A stretch of DNA of 64,000 nucleotides from Allium sativum (GCA_030737875.1 CM060915.1:358853863-358917862); one strand, 5' to 3'; shown: positions 46,723-60,550, counted from the first letter of the stretch. Numbers and translations are program-made. Notes: generated by a model from the letters alone, not told the origin.

Positions 46723-46969
46723 TTTGGTTAACCTTAGTTCCGGGATCTAACACATTAAACACCTCGTCAGATTAGAATCAGTAGTGTTCTATTGCGAGTA
46801 GCTCATTAGAGATAGGATTAGAAATGTCCTAGAATGAGCTAAGCAGATTAGCAAAACAATTTGATCAGTACATCATCATTATCTTTCTTTGTATTCCCTT
46901 GCTTTATCATTTATGAAAATTATCAAATCTGTGAGCTTGACTCTTTTCTTGCTTATACAGTACTCTTAG
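46723..46969 (+). other. Tekay-like leader
   Basis: 247 bp between PBS and the gag start. No gene. It would carry packaging signals, which I cannot identify. Confidence 0.7.
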
Positions 46970-49225
46970 ATGGCTACACGAGCAGCAGCAGCTAGAGGAG
47001 GCCGTGGAGGCCGAGGAGTTGCAGCAGGAGGACGGGGCAATATCCCCGTAGTTGTGGAAATCCCTATTATTCAGCCACCAGCACCTGAAGACTTTGAGCT
47101 AGATAGAGTGGCAAAGAGGTACATAAATCTTGGAGGGAAACCTTTTACTGGCACTGGCACAGTGACCGAAGCTATAGCTTGGCTGAAAACCTGTGAGAAA
47201 ATCTTCGAGGGTATGGGTATGGGAACCAACAATAAAGCAAGACTTGGCATTTGGCTCCTTCAGGAGGAAGCAGAGCTGTGGTGGGATGCCATTACCTCTG
47301 GGGATGCAGCTGGTACTATCCGGACTTGGGAGCAGTTCAAGACTTTGTTCAATGAAAAGTTTGTACCGGAACAAGCTCTAGAAAGGATGCGAGAGCAATT
47401 TGCTAATCTCCAGCAGGGAGACCTCTCTATTCAGGACTATCTAAATAAGTTCACCCAGCTATCGCGCTATGCTCCAGAACTGATTTTAACCAACAAAGCC
47501 AAGAATAAGAGATTCATATTTGGGCTGAAGCGCAAGTACCACGATAGAGCTATGGGCAACATCAAACTCTCCTTTACAGAACTAGTAGAGATGGCTTGCA
47601 ACTACGAAGACATGGATGAGAGGCATGCTAGCCAAGACCGCGCTAAAAGCCAAGCAGGGAATAAGCGCAAGGCTTCAACAGACCAACCCGAATCTAGCAC
47701 TACCGCGGCCGCTACTCAGAAACCCGCAAAGATCCCGAAAGGAAACTGTTACAATTGCGGGAAGCCTGGTCATTTCTCTAATGCATGCAAAGCCCCAAAG
47801 AAGCCAAAGGCAAATGACTCAGCCGAATGCTACAACTGCCACAAGAAGGGGCATTACAGCAGGAACTGCCCTTTGAAGAGGAGCGCACAAGTGGCCCATG
47901 TCTATGACGGGAAGACCCCGCTAGCTACCACCGATGGATCAGGTAAACCCGATGTCTTGGGAGGTACCCTTACTATCAAAAATATTCCTGTTTCTGTACT
48001 TTTTGATACCGGTGCATCACGTAGCTTCATTTCTGATAACCTTGTTCACAAATTAAAACTGAAGTTGACAACTGCTCCGGTATTGACAATAATAGAAGGT
48101 AACCAGGACTTGACTGTATGGATTGATGCTTCTATTAGAGGGCTAGGCGCAGTGTTAATGCAAAAAGGCCAAGTGATCGCTTATGCCAGTCGACAACTAA
48201 AGCCGCATGAAAGAAACTATGCTACTCATGATCTTGAGTTATTAGCTATCGTGTTTGCTTTAAGAATCTGGAGGCATTATTTACTGGGCGAGAAATTCGA
48301 ACTATTTACCGATCATCAATCCTTGAAATACCTGTTCACCCAGAAGGATTTAAACCTGAGGCAACAGCGTTGGTTAGAATTCCTTGCAGCATACGATTTT
48401 GAAATTATATACACTCCAGGGAAAGCCAATGTTGTGGCAGATGCGCTCAGCAGAAAGAATGAAATCATCGCCAGTTTTGTCATCACGTCTTCATTAATAG
48501 ACAGGATCTCGACTCTTCAGAAAGACGATGAATTTATTCAAAGAATCAGTCAAAGAATCAAAGGAGGTGAATCCACAAGTTTTCGACTCGATGACAAGGG
48601 AGTTCTAAGATTAAAGGGTAGAATCTGCATCCCAAACCTTCCCGAGCTCAGAAGAGAAATACTTGATGAGTGCCACAAATCCAAATTAAGTATCCATCCC
48701 GGTGTGAGCAAAATGTATAACGATATCAAACGCACATTCTGGTGGAGAGCTATGAAAAGAGATATTTCAATATATGTTAGCAGATGCTCCACTTGTCAGC
48801 TAGTTAAGAGTGATCAGCAGAAATTGGCGGGATTATTACAACCATTAGAAATTCCAGGATGGAAGTGGGAACAAATTTCGATGGATTTCATCGATGGCCT
48901 GCCTAGAACTAGAAAAGGAAATGACAGTATATGGGTAATCGTAGATCGCTTCACGAAGACTGCCCATTTTATCCCTGTCCGATCCAACAGAACGGCTCAA
49001 AGTCTAGCACAGATTTACTTCAAAGAAATAGTTAAACTTCATGGAGTACCGCTCAGTATAGTCAGCGATAGAGTTCCCCTGTTTACTAGCAAATTCTGGG
49101 AAGCATTCCAGACGGAATTGGGAACCAAATTGAATCTAAGCACCGCTTATCACCCTCAGACGGACGGCCAAACTGAGCGGGTGAATAGAATTTTAGGAAG
49201 ATCTATTGCGGGCTTGCGTTATTGA
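46970..49225 (+). CDS. gag-pol polyprotein with RT missing (751 residues)
   Basis: Starts at ATG 46970. Residues 1-50 are an Arg/Gly/Ala-rich N-terminus. Residues 65-215 are a gag capsid-type domain ([36 protein letters not shown]). Two CCHC zinc knuckles follow (C260-C263-H268-C273 and C287-C290-H295-C300). The protease active site is DTGAS at D346. The protease is cut at about residue 368 and joins, in frame, directly to the RNase H domain (369-497; DAS at D386, TDH at D448). The protease flap and all of reverse transcriptase, including the YxDD site, are gone. Integrase follows: HHCC finger (H569, H576, C606, C609) and catalytic D639, D700 and E736 with 35 residues between the last two. 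The usual SDRDP is SDRVP here. An extra G at 49196-49197 shifts the frame and ends the ORF at 49225. Gag, RNase H and integrase look well preserved. The product could package RNA and integrate DNA, but not copy RNA. Confidence 0.95.
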   Translation: MATRAAAARGGRGGRGVAAGGRGNIPVVVEIPIIQPPAPEDFELDRVAKRYINLGGKPFTGTGTVTEAIAWLKTCEKIFEGMGMGTNNKARLGIWLLQEEAELWWDAITSGDAAGTIRTWEQFKTLFNEKFVPEQALERMREQFANLQQGDLSIQDYLNKFTQLSRYAPELILTNKAKNKRFIFGLKRKYHDRAMGNIKLSFTELVEMACNYEDMDERHASQDRAKSQAGNKRKASTDQPESSTTAAATQKPAKIPKGNCYNCGKPGHFSNACKAPKKPKANDSAECYNCHKKGHYSRNCPLKRSAQVAHVYDGKTPLATTDGSGKPDVLGGTLTIKNIPVSVLFDTGASRSFISDNLVHKLKLKLTTAPVLTIIEGNQDLTVWIDASIRGLGAVLMQKGQVIAYASRQLKPHERNYATHDLELLAIVFALRIWRHYLLGEKFELFTDHQSLKYLFTQKDLNLRQQRWLEFLAAYDFEIIYTPGKANVVADALSRKNEIIASFVITSSLIDRISTLQKDDEFIQRISQRIKGGESTSFRLDDKGVLRLKGRICIPNLPELRREILDECHKSKLSIHPGVSKMYNDIKRTFWWRAMKRDISIYVSRCSTCQLVKSDQQKLAGLLQPLEIPGWKWEQISMDFIDGLPRTRKGNDSIWVIVDRFTKTAHFIPVRSNRTAQSLAQIYFKEIVKLHGVPLSIVSDRVPLFTSKFWEAFQTELGTKLNLSTAYHPQTDGQTERVNRILGRSIAGLRY

Positions 49226-49940
49226 TTATGGAGGCTCATGGGAGGATCATTTACATTTAGCAGAATTCTCTTACAACAATAGCTATCAAGCAAGTTTGGG
49301 AATGTCTCCATTTGAAGCACTATACGGTAGACCGTGCAGATCTCCCGCATGTTGAGTAGAACCGGGCAACAGACTTGTGTTAGGGCCCGATATGATTCAA
49401 GAAGCATCGGATAAAGTTGATTTCATTAAGAAGAGGTTGAAAACCGCTCAGAGCCGACAGAAAAGCTATGCCGATGCGAGAAGAAGGGATATATCGTTTG
49501 CAGTTGGCGATTATGTTTATTTAAGAGTTTCTCCAATGCGAGGGGTAATCAGATTTGGCAAGACTGGGAAGTTGACACCGAGATTTATTGGTCCCTTTCC
49601 TATACTTGAATGAATTGGAACTCTTGCATATAGGGTTTCATTACCTGATTGGTTGCCTGGTGTACATGATGTGTTCCACGTATCTCAGCTCAGAAAACAT
49701 GTTCATGATCCAGATCTTGTTGTGGAAGAAGCAGCGCAACATGATATTGATATAACTCCAGAATTAGCACTCAGCAGAGAGCCATTAAAGATAGTTGGCA
49801 AAGAAACCAGAGAGCTAAGGAGGAAAAAGGTTCATTTAGTCAAAGTGCAGTGGAGTAGTGATCCTAGAGACTGTACTTGGGAGACTGAGGAAAGCATTAA
49901 ACAAGCCTATCCCAAATGCAGAGTGGACATCTCTGACTAA
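49198..49940 (+). pseudogene. integrase C-terminus and chromodomain-like tail, frameshifted
   Basis: Continues the polyprotein in the next frame after the one-base insertion at 49196-49197. Readable pieces are [50 protein letters not shown], and VFHVSQLRKHV. The tail VHLVKVQW ... CTWETEESIKQAYP resembles the C-terminal chromodomain-type region of Tekay/Del elements, thought to guide insertion to heterochromatin. Two in-frame TGA stops break it at 49353 and 49611; the second probably arose by C to T in a CGA codon and the first by G to A in TGG. The frame ends at TAA 49938. Confidence 0.9.
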
Positions 49941-50028
49941 CTCCGGTGCAAGGTACCTTTACAATACTTTGCATTTACATTTTATTTCCTGCTTAACTGT
50001 TATTTCCTTTTCGAGGACGAAAAGTTTT

Positions 50029-50041
50029 AAGTGGGGGAGAT
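50029..50041 (+). other. Tekay-like polypurine tract
   Basis: AAGTGGGGGAGAT directly before the 3' LTR start TGTAATAACCC. Confidence 0.93.
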
Positions 50042-50214
50042 TGTAATAACCCGGAAAATGTGAACCAGTTTAAATTTTTTAAATTAGGTTATTACCAAGA
50101 AATTTGAATAGTTGAAATAGCATATTTCAATAAAATATAAAATTGTGTATAATATGGCAGTTTGAGATTTTGAATACAAACTTAGTCTGACTGTACCGGG
50201 TGGAAAATATAACA

Positions 50215-50760
50215 GATTTTAACGAAACTGAAAATATTTAAATCTGTTTATTAATACCTTTCTAACGAATCTGAAAAATCGAAATTTCATAACGGAAATC
50301 AAAAGTTATGGCCAAATGAATTTTCAGAAAGGTCGCTATATAGTATATATAGCCCTTGAAAATTGGGATTTTGCATACGACCTCGGAATTCGACGAAACC
50401 ACTTTTGTTGGGTCCGGGATGTCAAATTATTGCTAAGTTTCAAATTTCATAATTTTTGAAGCTAGTATGTGAGCGGGGCAAAAGATAACGTGTTTGGTCA
50501 AATTCTGTTAAAATGGGTCGACCTAAAAATGGCCGTTTTTCAAACGAGCTCAGAATTCGACGAAACTGGTTTTGTTAGGACCGTATCGTCAAAACAAAGC
50601 TAGATTTATTTTTCTGGAATTTTTCGATTCAGTTTGTGGCCCTGGCAAATTGAAATGTACGTTTAAATTAATTACCGAATGTTTTATATTTTAAATTGAA
50701 AAATAACTGACTGTAGCAGTCGAAATGGCCAACGAAACGTATCCCATTGTGTCCGGAATG
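50215..50760. repeat. ~168-bp array, U3 of Tekay-like 3' LTR
   Basis: Motif starts at 50215, 50386, 50553 and 50722, the same spacing as the 5' LTR copy. Confidence 0.75.
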
Positions 50761-51614
50761 AGGGTATTTAGCTAGGGGCGACAGTCGTTGGGTTTAAAAA
50801 GGAGTCCGTTTGCAAAAACACTATTTAAAAATTTTTCTATAAATATCAGCCAATGAGAAATTTTCTTTTAAAAAAAAAAATATAAAAACCTAAAACCCTA
50901 GCCGCCAGAACTAACGAACGACGCTCGTCGTTCAAAACTTCCCGACGAAAATCCCGCCGCCACAGGCGACGCCAGCCAACGCCACCACCCTCAATAGACG
51001 CCGCCCACCGCCCTCTTCAAATCCGACCAACCCCGCTCCTCCTCCCTTCGCCAGCGTCGAGAACGACGCCCTGGAAGTCGCCGACTTCACGTCGACGCCA
51101 CGACCGCCAGAGGCGATCGCACCTGCTCCTCCGACCACCGTTAGGACCGCCTCGCTTCCCTCTTTCAAGTCCCACTCTCTGATCGGAGCATAGATTCACG
51201 AATTGTCTGAAAATCCGAACCCTAGTTTCGAAACCAAAAAGGGGTATACGGCTAAATTGATTTTTACACTTTAAAGCGTTGCAAATTTGTAAAAATCATA
51301 TCTTTTGGCTGTGTTAACGAAATTCGATGAAACAGGAGACACCGTGACCGCAAGGAGGCTCTCTACATTCTAGAAGAAGCCACGGATTTTTCTGACCTTC
51401 CTACGATTTTTAGCACCGCAAGAACCAATGTGCGGAATCTAAATTATTTGTGTGAATGTAATCGCGTTGTATAAATTATATAAGCGAAGTGTAGATTATA
51501 TACGCATTGTATACCTCATGTACATGTGTTGTATAAGTTATATTAGCGATGTATAAATTATACAAGCGTTGTTTAAACATATATGCTTTGAATTGTGATG
51601 AAATGCAAGTGAAT

Positions 51615-51652
<38 letters not shown>

Positions 51653-52030
51653 TCCCCTCGTCCACAAACCATGGACGATATTTATTGCTTGTGTTTGACG
51701 TGATATTATATGGTATGACGAATGGTTGGAAATAATTGTTTGTGGTTGATATTATGGTTGAAAAATACCTTTGTGGTTGAAAAATACCCTCTTGTGGTTG
51801 AAACAAAATAGAATAGGATTGTGGAATTGAAAATAAAACATGCCGCCTGCGTGCGAACTAGATGCATGATCCCCATTGTCAAAAACCGCGAGGTTTTAAG
51901 GTAGAGCGAGGAGCCGTACTAGGGACGGTCCCGGTTTTAACTACCCTGCCGTTATGCTGCCGAAATTTTCTAAAATATTTATGTGTTAGAATAATTTTCA
52001 TTCATTGAAATTATTTACATATGCTATATA

Positions 52031-52832
52031 GAATATTCATGTGTTGAGTTGCAATTCATTCGTTGAGTTGAAATTCATGTGTTGAATTTTATTCGAATTT
52101 AAACAAATGGCTTTAGCGATAAAAATCATATTTTTATATATACACAAACGATATCGAATATTCATGAATTGAGTTGCAATTCCTTCGTTGAGTTGAAATT
52201 CATGTGTTGAATATTATTCGAATTTAAACAAATGGCTTTAGCAATAAAAATCATATTTTTATATATACACAAACGATATCGAATATTCATGTGTTGAGTT
52301 GCAATTCCTTCGTTGAGTTGAAATTCATGTGTTGAATATTATTCGAATTTAAACAAATGGATTTAGCAATAAAAATCACATTTTTATATATACAAACGAT
52401 ATAGAATATTCATGTGTTGAGTTGCAATTCATTCGTTGAGTTGAAATTCATGTGTTGAATATTATTCGAATTTAAACAAATGGCTTTAGCAATAAAAATC
52501 ACATTTTTATATATACAAACGATATAGAATATTCATGTGTTGAGTTGCAATTCATTCGTTGAGTTGAAATTCATGTGTTGAATATTATTCGAATTTAAAC
52601 AAATGGCTTTAGCGATAAAAATCACATTTTTATATATACAAACGATATAGAATATTCATGTGTTGAGTTGCAATTCATTCGTTGAGTTGAAATTCATGTG
52701 TTGAATATTATTCGAATTTAAACAAATGGCTTTAGCAATAAAAATCACATTTTTATGTATACAAACGATATCGGATATTCATGTGTTGAGTGGCAATTCA
52801 TTCGTTGAATTGAAATTCATGTGTTGAATGTT
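52031..52832. repeat. 123-125-bp tandem array (3' LTR)
   Basis: Unit starts at 52031, 52155, 52281, 52404, 52527, 52650 and 52773. Same composition as the 5' LTR array with isolated substitutions. Confidence 0.95.
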
Positions 52833-55800
52833 ATCATCTTTTAAAAATAAAATGAATCGACATTAAAAACTATATTTTTATAGTAAATATGAAGTGTTAA
52901 AAATACTCATGTGTCGAATAAATATTTTTGATGATAAAAATATTCCTTTTATCATGTATACGCTTAGTTAAAAATACACACGTGTTGAAATAAATAATAG
53001 TTTGCTAGAAATATTATTATTAGCTTTGTTCTGCATATATATACATGTGCTGAACAGGAAAAATGGATTAGCTGTTGAGTAAAGAAATTATTTGCGTGCC
53101 CGACAAATAGGTAAACCTTGATGAGTTGGCTGCGCAATTTTATTTATATATCAACTCCTGTGAATGCCATTGGATGCGGAGTGCTGATTTTTCTGTGTGA
53201 AATAATAAACAACGCCATAGGATAGTAACAATTAATTTTGAACTACACTACATGGCATACTTCTTGACGATAGGCATACTTCATCATATTCCACATAAGC
53301 AATTGGAGATTGTGTGACGAGGTGGAAGATTTACCATATAAGCAAGAGGCTTGTATGGCGATGACTATGTACTACAGGTTGAACTGATGACTGATATGGA
53401 CTATATAAATTATAACGATAAACTGCCAGATTAATAAAAACCCCACACGGGTCTGGAGTTGACAATAATCACGTCGCTCTAGTTATTAGATACGACACAT
53501 GGACTATTTATTTCCACACGGAAACGGGGTGACGGGAATTTATTCCCTGGAGTGATTATCAGTACATGCTCCCCCGTAAACACCAGAATATATCACTAAA
53601 AATATGCGAATGCTTTTTAGGATTTATTGGGTACCTAATACGGCCCAATAAATTTCCAAACCCCTCTCCGTACAAAGGAGGTTATGGCAAAAAATTTCAA
53701 AATATTAAGGCGTTAGTGAAATATTTGAAGTGAAAACGAAGTTAAAAATATAGAATGAGCTATAGTTGAAATTATAGATTGAACTATATTTATTTATATA
53801 TAAATATAAATATAATTAAATTTAATCGAATAACGACGCTGCAGTTCGAATTTTGAAACCGTAACTTCAAACGACTAGTGTGGAAGATCCGACCGTCGGA
53901 TTCTCACGAAACTGGAACCGTTGGGTTCGCTTTGGGAATATCTTCCCACTGATATAGACTTTGTAGAAATCCAACGGTTAGATTTTCCGATATGTGTAAA
54001 ACAAATTAAGGGAAAAACAGCGCCAGTGCCACGGCACGACCTGAAACGTCGTTTAATTAAATATGGCCATTTTAAAATAAATAAAAATGGCGAAAAAGCG
54101 TTATAAAATATTATAAGCAACATAGGTTGCAAATAGACCAATTGGGCTTGAATTGTTTGATATTTGATGGTTGTAGGTGTAGGACATAAAAATAACACTA
54201 AATAACTGAAAGATGGATGTCGAATAATATAACCATATAAAGAATCGATTTAAATTCTAATGACGTGAATTATTTGAAAAGGCCGAGCTAACCCTCACTT
54301 CAAATAATTCATCGAGCGATTCGAATTGGAAAATGCAAAGACGATTCAAGACCGACGATCTTCGTATCGGTTGGATGGGCGCTACTGAGGTTCCTAACCG
54401 GAGTAGCTACCGGAAGGGGACGGAAGTAGTAGCCGTCTGAACGTATGTGTTGATTGTACGGATTTGCGAGGAATTTGATGCCTCCGGTTTCGTTTAGACC
54501 CAGGACGGACTTGTAAATGGACTGTGTGTCTGACATTGGATTTTGTTCTATACTGATTGATCTCTGTTAAATATATATCTGTTTGGCGGCGGAGAATTTA
54601 TTCTTTTGCTTAACGCCCTTCTCTGAGACGTACGAGCTTAGAGGTTATATATCGATGGAAATCAATCGTATGGAGTGGACTGCCTATGTGGCATGCCAAG
54701 ATGCTGTGATCAAGGCTTATGTTGAAAAGCAAAGTCTTGTAGATGATGATCAAAGCAAGGCCTACGTGGCCTAGCTTTGTGTATTTCGTAGATTCGCGAG
54801 CCTCACACCCCGGTATGAGTTAAAAACGGGATACGGACCGCTGGGAGAGCACGACGTTTCTTTCTAGCTATGGTGGTGTCAGTGACTTACCAGCCCTAAC
54901 ATATATATCTACTTTTCACCTTTGTGGTTGTTGGAATGCGAGGCGCCTCGATTATAGGTCTGTAAGGACCGGGAAGCGTGTGTTCAGGAATAAATAATCC
55001 TCTAACGTAAGTGAGGACCGGCCCAGCCGATCCAGGGGTTACCCAGAGTGTGTAGTCCCGAGGCATTTGCTAGAGTGTCTCGAAGCGGAGAGGAGCTTGC
55101 CCCTTGCCTCGACTCATGACGGAAATCCAATTTCCAATACGAGATGACGGATTTGGTTGTAGAACTAGTATGGAGACATAGTAGATGGTAGCTATGCCGC
55201 CTATGATTGATATTTATGATGCTATTCGTTTTTGAAACATATATGCACTAGTAATAATATCAAATGATTTTGCTTTATTCGTATCAAGCATATTTGGCTA
55301 TTATAAGGTAAAACTCTATCCTCCGGCTTGCGTTGCATTGTGTGATGGGACTTGAGTCTTATAATGGCTTCATTCTTTCTAAAAGCATTGCGTTGTTTTA
55401 AAAAGAATTTACTTTGTTTTAAATGCACTAGCAATCACTGGAGTAAACCCGTTCCACGAAAGTGGCGTGGTCCTATGATTTGCTATTTACTGTTGTCTAA
55501 CTGTTAAATAGATTCCTCATACCAGTCCCCATGACTGACTCGTTGTTTGTTTCACTTTGCAAACGCGGGTGCCCTTATTTTCACACGGGCAGCCTAGTAC
55601 ACAGGTGACAGGTGGTTTTTGGTTCTGCACTGCTGCATAGCGTGCACTTTTGGCTCTTGGCGAGGCTGACTTCGTAGAGATGACTTAGATATTTTCCGCC
55701 ATTACTGTATTTATATTATGATTCCGCCACTGGCGATGCAGACTGATTTACTTTCCGTATTTCTCACTATATGTATATGTATTCCGCCTTCGGCGATGTA

Positions 55801-56831
55801 GACTGGTACTCTTATTATGTCACTGCATGTATGTATTCCGCCTCTGGCGATGATGACTGATCACTTCCCTTTCTTTTCACTAAGTATATCCCACGTTATG
55901 CTATTCTGATATTCCTACATGTTGTGATTCCGCTGTCATATCCATGTAAAAGTATTTTATTTATTGTTTCTGCTATTATCTGTACTCTGCTATGATGATT
56001 AATGTGTTATTTCCTAATGATTATCCTTAATACCGCCCCTCGGATTTTGGGATCGTCACAAATCCCATAACTATATCACTACAATTTGTGCATTTCAAAC
56101 AAAAAGGGAAATGCAGTAGCGAAAGGTACGAAGAGCTAGAGGATTTTTCAATCAGCTTGTAACCGACGGTCTAAAATTTACAACATGGAGTCCATATTGC
56201 GTCTACAAAAGGAGTCTATGAAGAAAACAGTACCGACCTTCCAATCAAACGTAATTAATATTAATTAATAAAAGGATTAGAAGTTGAATAGTCAACTGTT
56301 TAATTAAATATTGTGTAACTTAATTTATCAATAACCAGCTCATATATCATTAGAATTGGACAAAACAATCGCGTGGACGAGCACTACGTTGTGGAACATA
56401 ATTGGATACAATTGGAATCAACTGGAATTTTTAATTGAATTAAATGATTGTTTAATTTAATTAAACCAAGCCATTGACAATGGAATCAAATCAGGTGAGT
56501 TAAAGTCACTCAGTTTTTTCCATTTATATTTTATATAAATTGGGTTTTTATTTTGTGTGCTCTGTTTACCAATGGTTGAATGTTTGCTAATTATATATTC
56601 ATTTGTTGATTTAACCAATGAAATTGAAATGTTGTTTAATTTTAGTTAAATATCAAATCGTTATTTTAATGATTGGATCCAATAGAGGTAACTTCCCTCA
56701 TTGGTCACATTTATTAATAAAAGTGTTTAATTGTCCGAATTGTTTTGTTGTTTGATTGATGTTAAATGGTCGTTATTTGCTATTATAAAAATTATCAGTT
56801 AATAGGAATTGAATAATCTGATTTGAGGTAA

Positions 56832-57035
56832 CCAATTTGATACAAGGAAGAACATGTTATCATATATATTATTTATCCAACGGGATTCCTCAAATAAATC
56901 AAATCAACCACCCAATTTGATACAAGGAAGAACATGTTATCATATATATTATTTATCCAACGGGATTCCTCAAATATAATATTTATTTTCATATTGTCAT
57001 ATATGAACTGTCATGATTGGGTGGTTGATTTGATT
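56832..57035. repeat. 80-bp direct duplication plus 18-bp inverted repeat
   Basis: CCAATTTGATACAAGGAAGA and the following bases to CTCAAAT (about 63 bp) occur at 56832 and 56912 without a difference. AATCAAATCAACCACCCA (56897-56914) is the exact reverse complement of 57018-57035. Confidence 0.88.
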
Positions 57036-60000
57036 AGTGATCATTGACTGAAAATTCAACCTGTGTTTTGTTTTAACCAATGGGCAATATAGGTTGAGTA
57101 ATCGGCGGTAAATGGCCTAAGAATAAATTGTCTTGTTATATTGATTTACCGTCAGGTGAATCGATAGAACTGAAGTTATAAAATTTATTTTATAACTGGA
57201 GATAGATTTTGAAATATATTTTATTTTGAATAAAAAGGTTTGTTAAAGGAAACAAGTATTTATTTGTTTTATTTAAGTTTATAATTAATTATTAATTAAT
57301 TTTATAAAGTCAATTCTGATGTTAATCAGATCAATAAACTTGTAAATAGAAATTAACCTAACAGTTAATTTGGATAATTGTTTTGTTAATAAACAATTAA
57401 ATAGAATTTTAAATTAATTATATTATTAATTAATTTAAAGGGAAAACAAATGGAACGGTTAACCAGATAACTGTGTTTTGAGTAACTAAGTCGACTGTTT
57501 TATCTGAAATTAATTATTAAATTAGTTTGATTTGAATTAATCTAATAAAATTGTTTTAATTTTAATAAGTTTTAAAAAGGGGAATTTACTATTTGTTTTA
57601 GTGAATAAAGAAATTAACCGTTGAGGTAGTAATGAACGAAGTAAATTATTATTTTAATTAATAATAATTTGGGGAATTCTTTTTAATTGAAATTCATTTA
57701 AAGGTAATAAAAATTGAAATGAAATCTAATTGAATGGTAGAAGGGGTTCATGATTGGGTTTATATTTAAAAACCCAAAGTTTTACAATGAAGTTATAAAG
57801 GGGAATTTAAGCAATGATGATAGCTTAAATAATTGTGACTTAATATGTGAATTAAGTTAAAAAGGAAATTGAGATGAAAAGGGTTCATAATAAACCAGAG
57901 TTATATAAAAAAGGATGAGGAGTTATATCATTAATTTTATGTTAACATTACTAAATAATGAGATTAAGTTAAAAGGGAATTAAAGTAAGATTCCCAAAGC
58001 AGGAATAGTTGAATGGATTTGGAAAGGGATTGGTAAAAGTGAAATTGGGTAAAGAAGTGGATCATAAGATTTGAAAACCAAATCCGAATTATGAAATGAA
58101 ATTGTTTAAAAAGGTAAAGGTTAAAAAGTTGTGCTTTATAAGGAATTACTTAGTTATTAAATTATGGAATAATGTTTATATTTGAGAAGGAGATTTTCAA
58201 GGAGATAAGAAGGTTGTATGAAATTGTATTTTGCATAAAATAGTAAATTGGGAATTTGTATTGGCATTAGAATAAAGTATTGGTTTTTGGATTACAACTG
58301 GTATCCATCTGAAGATAAGAACGTTGTTGGCCAAGATCTGAGAGGTAATTAAAACACCCCAACTTGAACAACATCAGAATTATCTGAAGATGATATTAGT
58401 TGGTAATGGTAAAATGGGTTAGTGATAATTTATTATTTCCATTAGTAAAATAATAATGAAATGTTGGGTCAAAATTTGGAGAGTATATAACGAGAGTTCC
58501 GAAGTAAAGGAAATTTGAAAGAGGCGAGAACAATATATATAATGAGGATTCCAAAGAAAAAGGGAAACAAAAAGGGATTACGTGAAATTATAATGATATT
58601 TTTGAGTTAGGAAAGAAGATGTAAAGTTGAGATTTATTATATAAGAATAAGCATGGGTACTATCAAGAAATGAATAAAAGATATTTTTTTAATTTTACGA
58701 ATAAATAAACTGAAATGATGTGCCCAGTAGTAGATAATAATGTGGCTAATGTTTTGAAAGTGAAAATAGGAAACTGGATATATAAAGACGAATTTTTTTA
58801 AAGGAAAATATTATGTTAAATGAGAAGCGTAAAACTATATTCAAAATATTTAAGAGTTTGAAATTTCATTTGTTTTAATTAAAAGGCCAAGTGATGCTGA
58901 ATACTGAACCAGTAAACTCATTGGATGTTCATGATTGAATCACCGTTGTTTTGATAGTTAAATCACCGACTGTCAAATCTATCCAATACGATTGTTGGTA
59001 CGAAAAGACCGAGATCGAATTTATATTCGAAAACCATTCCGACCAACAAATACATGAAGATATCAGAAGATGATAGAGATGGAGCATTGAAGACCATTAA
59101 TCTTCATAAGCGGAAGAACCACTTGTTGAATTTCTCTGGTTTAGCGGCCAGAGATATTTCGACAGTGATTCTGTCGTGGTTGGAATCTACGGATTGCAAG
59201 GACTACTCGCTGCTAATCTATAGGGTGATCCCTTGGACGTGGTAGGAGGGTGCCTTCGGTTCATCCTGTTCCTGGATGACTAGTATGGACGGATGTCTGA
59301 CAAAGTATTTCCAAAAGAATTACGTACGTTTATTTCTTCAAACGTACCATAGTTGATGGCGGAGAAATGGTTTTTCTCTAGACAAATAACTAGAGTATTT
59401 TTGTGGATGTCAATTAGTGATATCTGGCGGATCTGACGATGTGGCATTCAAAGTGAATGGTGACCAGATGTTCTAAAAAGTAACTTAAACCTCAAGCCTC
59501 ATCAACCGGGAAATGACAAAAATCGGGCAGGCAGCATGGCTATGTGGGTCGCTCCCATTAAGGTGTATAATCACCAATCTAGAGAAATTCATTTTGCTTC
59601 TTTAATCTATTTCGATGCTGTCCCTTTCGGGAAATGGTGGTTTGAGCCCAACCGTTGGTGATATACTTTCGATACACTCAAGCAAAATGAGTGGTTAGTC
59701 ATGTGAGGACCGGGTTGCAAGACGTTCTTGTTGAACCCAGTGTATTCCCCTCTAGAGATATACTATCGACAGGTGGTCCCATACCTTGTCATAGTCGGAA
59801 TCCAATCTCCAACAAGCGCCTGCGGTTTTGATTGTATACTATATATGTGGAGTGTGAGATGCAAGCGTTCCGCTAAATTGATATCTACTTGTATATAGAC
59901 ACTATCATAATATCAGAAAAGATATTGATTTCAAAAATGTTTTGGGTTATCGTAAGGTAAAAACCGTTCGTATTTGTGTGTGGATTTGGTCTTACGATTA

Positions 60001-60392
60001 TCCTTTTCTTTCGAAAAGATTTTGACATAAAATCAAGTAGTAGTATACCCTTAAACCCTTTTACGAGTTTTTCTCACTCTGGTTCACCAGACTGACCCAG
60101 TGATTTGTAAATGCTCGGGTTAGACCGGGGTGTACAAGTCCAGGTTATCGGATGCTCCGAAGTCCAGAGATGAGATGGAGGTGTTTAGGCGTATGATATT
60201 ATATAGCTACTATTCCGCTGTGTGTTGTATATGAGGACAGGTTGTTATAACTATCCAGAAGTGTGATGTAATCTGATGATTGTAAGTATTTTTAAAGCTC
60301 TCAATAAAGATTCGTTTCTGTATTATATTTTGTTCCGCTGCGATGTGAGACTCTGTGTTGTGTTGTTTCTTCTTCTATTCTAATATTTCTTT

Positions 60393-60450
60393 CTTTCATA
60401 TCTCACCCTCTAATTTCTTTATTTCATATCTCACCCTCTAATTTCTTTCT
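60393..60450. repeat. 30-bp tandem duplication
   Basis: TTTCATATCTCACCCTCTAA plus TTTCTTT-type sequence occurs twice in tandem. Confidence 0.85.
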
Positions 60451-60550
60451 AATAACTATCCAGTGTTTTCGGTGTTTGGAAGGTCGGCATGAGATATGGT
60501 AAATGTATTTATGTTGATTTTCAAGGCCGGAAATCCTTGGGTCGTTACAG

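Larger units (their letters stand above)
40694..56060 (+). mobile_element. complete Tekay/Del-like gypsy element with 6.0-kb LTRs, RT deleted
   Basis: LTRs 40694-46708 and 50042-56060 (TGTAATAACCC ... TCGTCACA) are flanked by a perfect target duplication AATCC (40689-40693 and 56061-56065). The intact empty site is visible in the host's other LTR at 63853-63857. PBS 46711-46722, PPT 50029-50041. The interior is only 3333 bp. About a dozen differences occur in the first 1.2 kb of the two LTRs I compared by eye, so the insertion is young. The clade is assigned from gag, integrase and the chromodomain-like C-terminus. Confidence 0.97.
50042..56060 (+). repeat. Tekay-like 3' LTR (6019 bp)
   Basis: Near-identical copy of 40694-46708. 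Differences noted are mostly transitions, plus A-run and AT-run length changes (AT tract near 51618-51650 is longer). Confidence 0.97.
56061..60549 (+). repeat. giant element 5' LTR, second part
   Basis: Resumes after the Tekay-like insertion with the AATCC duplication. 56061-56211 matches 63853-64000. Very AT-rich (56500-58900), then a part (59400-60120) that matches the minus-strand LTR at 35003-39490 in reverse. Ends GGGTCGTTACA at 60549. Small open frames (for example 59054-59245) have no support. Confidence 0.88.

Noticed and set aside
59054..59245. 63-residue frame MKISEDDRDG...
   Set aside because: Lies in LTR sequence, short, and the reverse-strand relative near 37000-37500 shows no matching frame.
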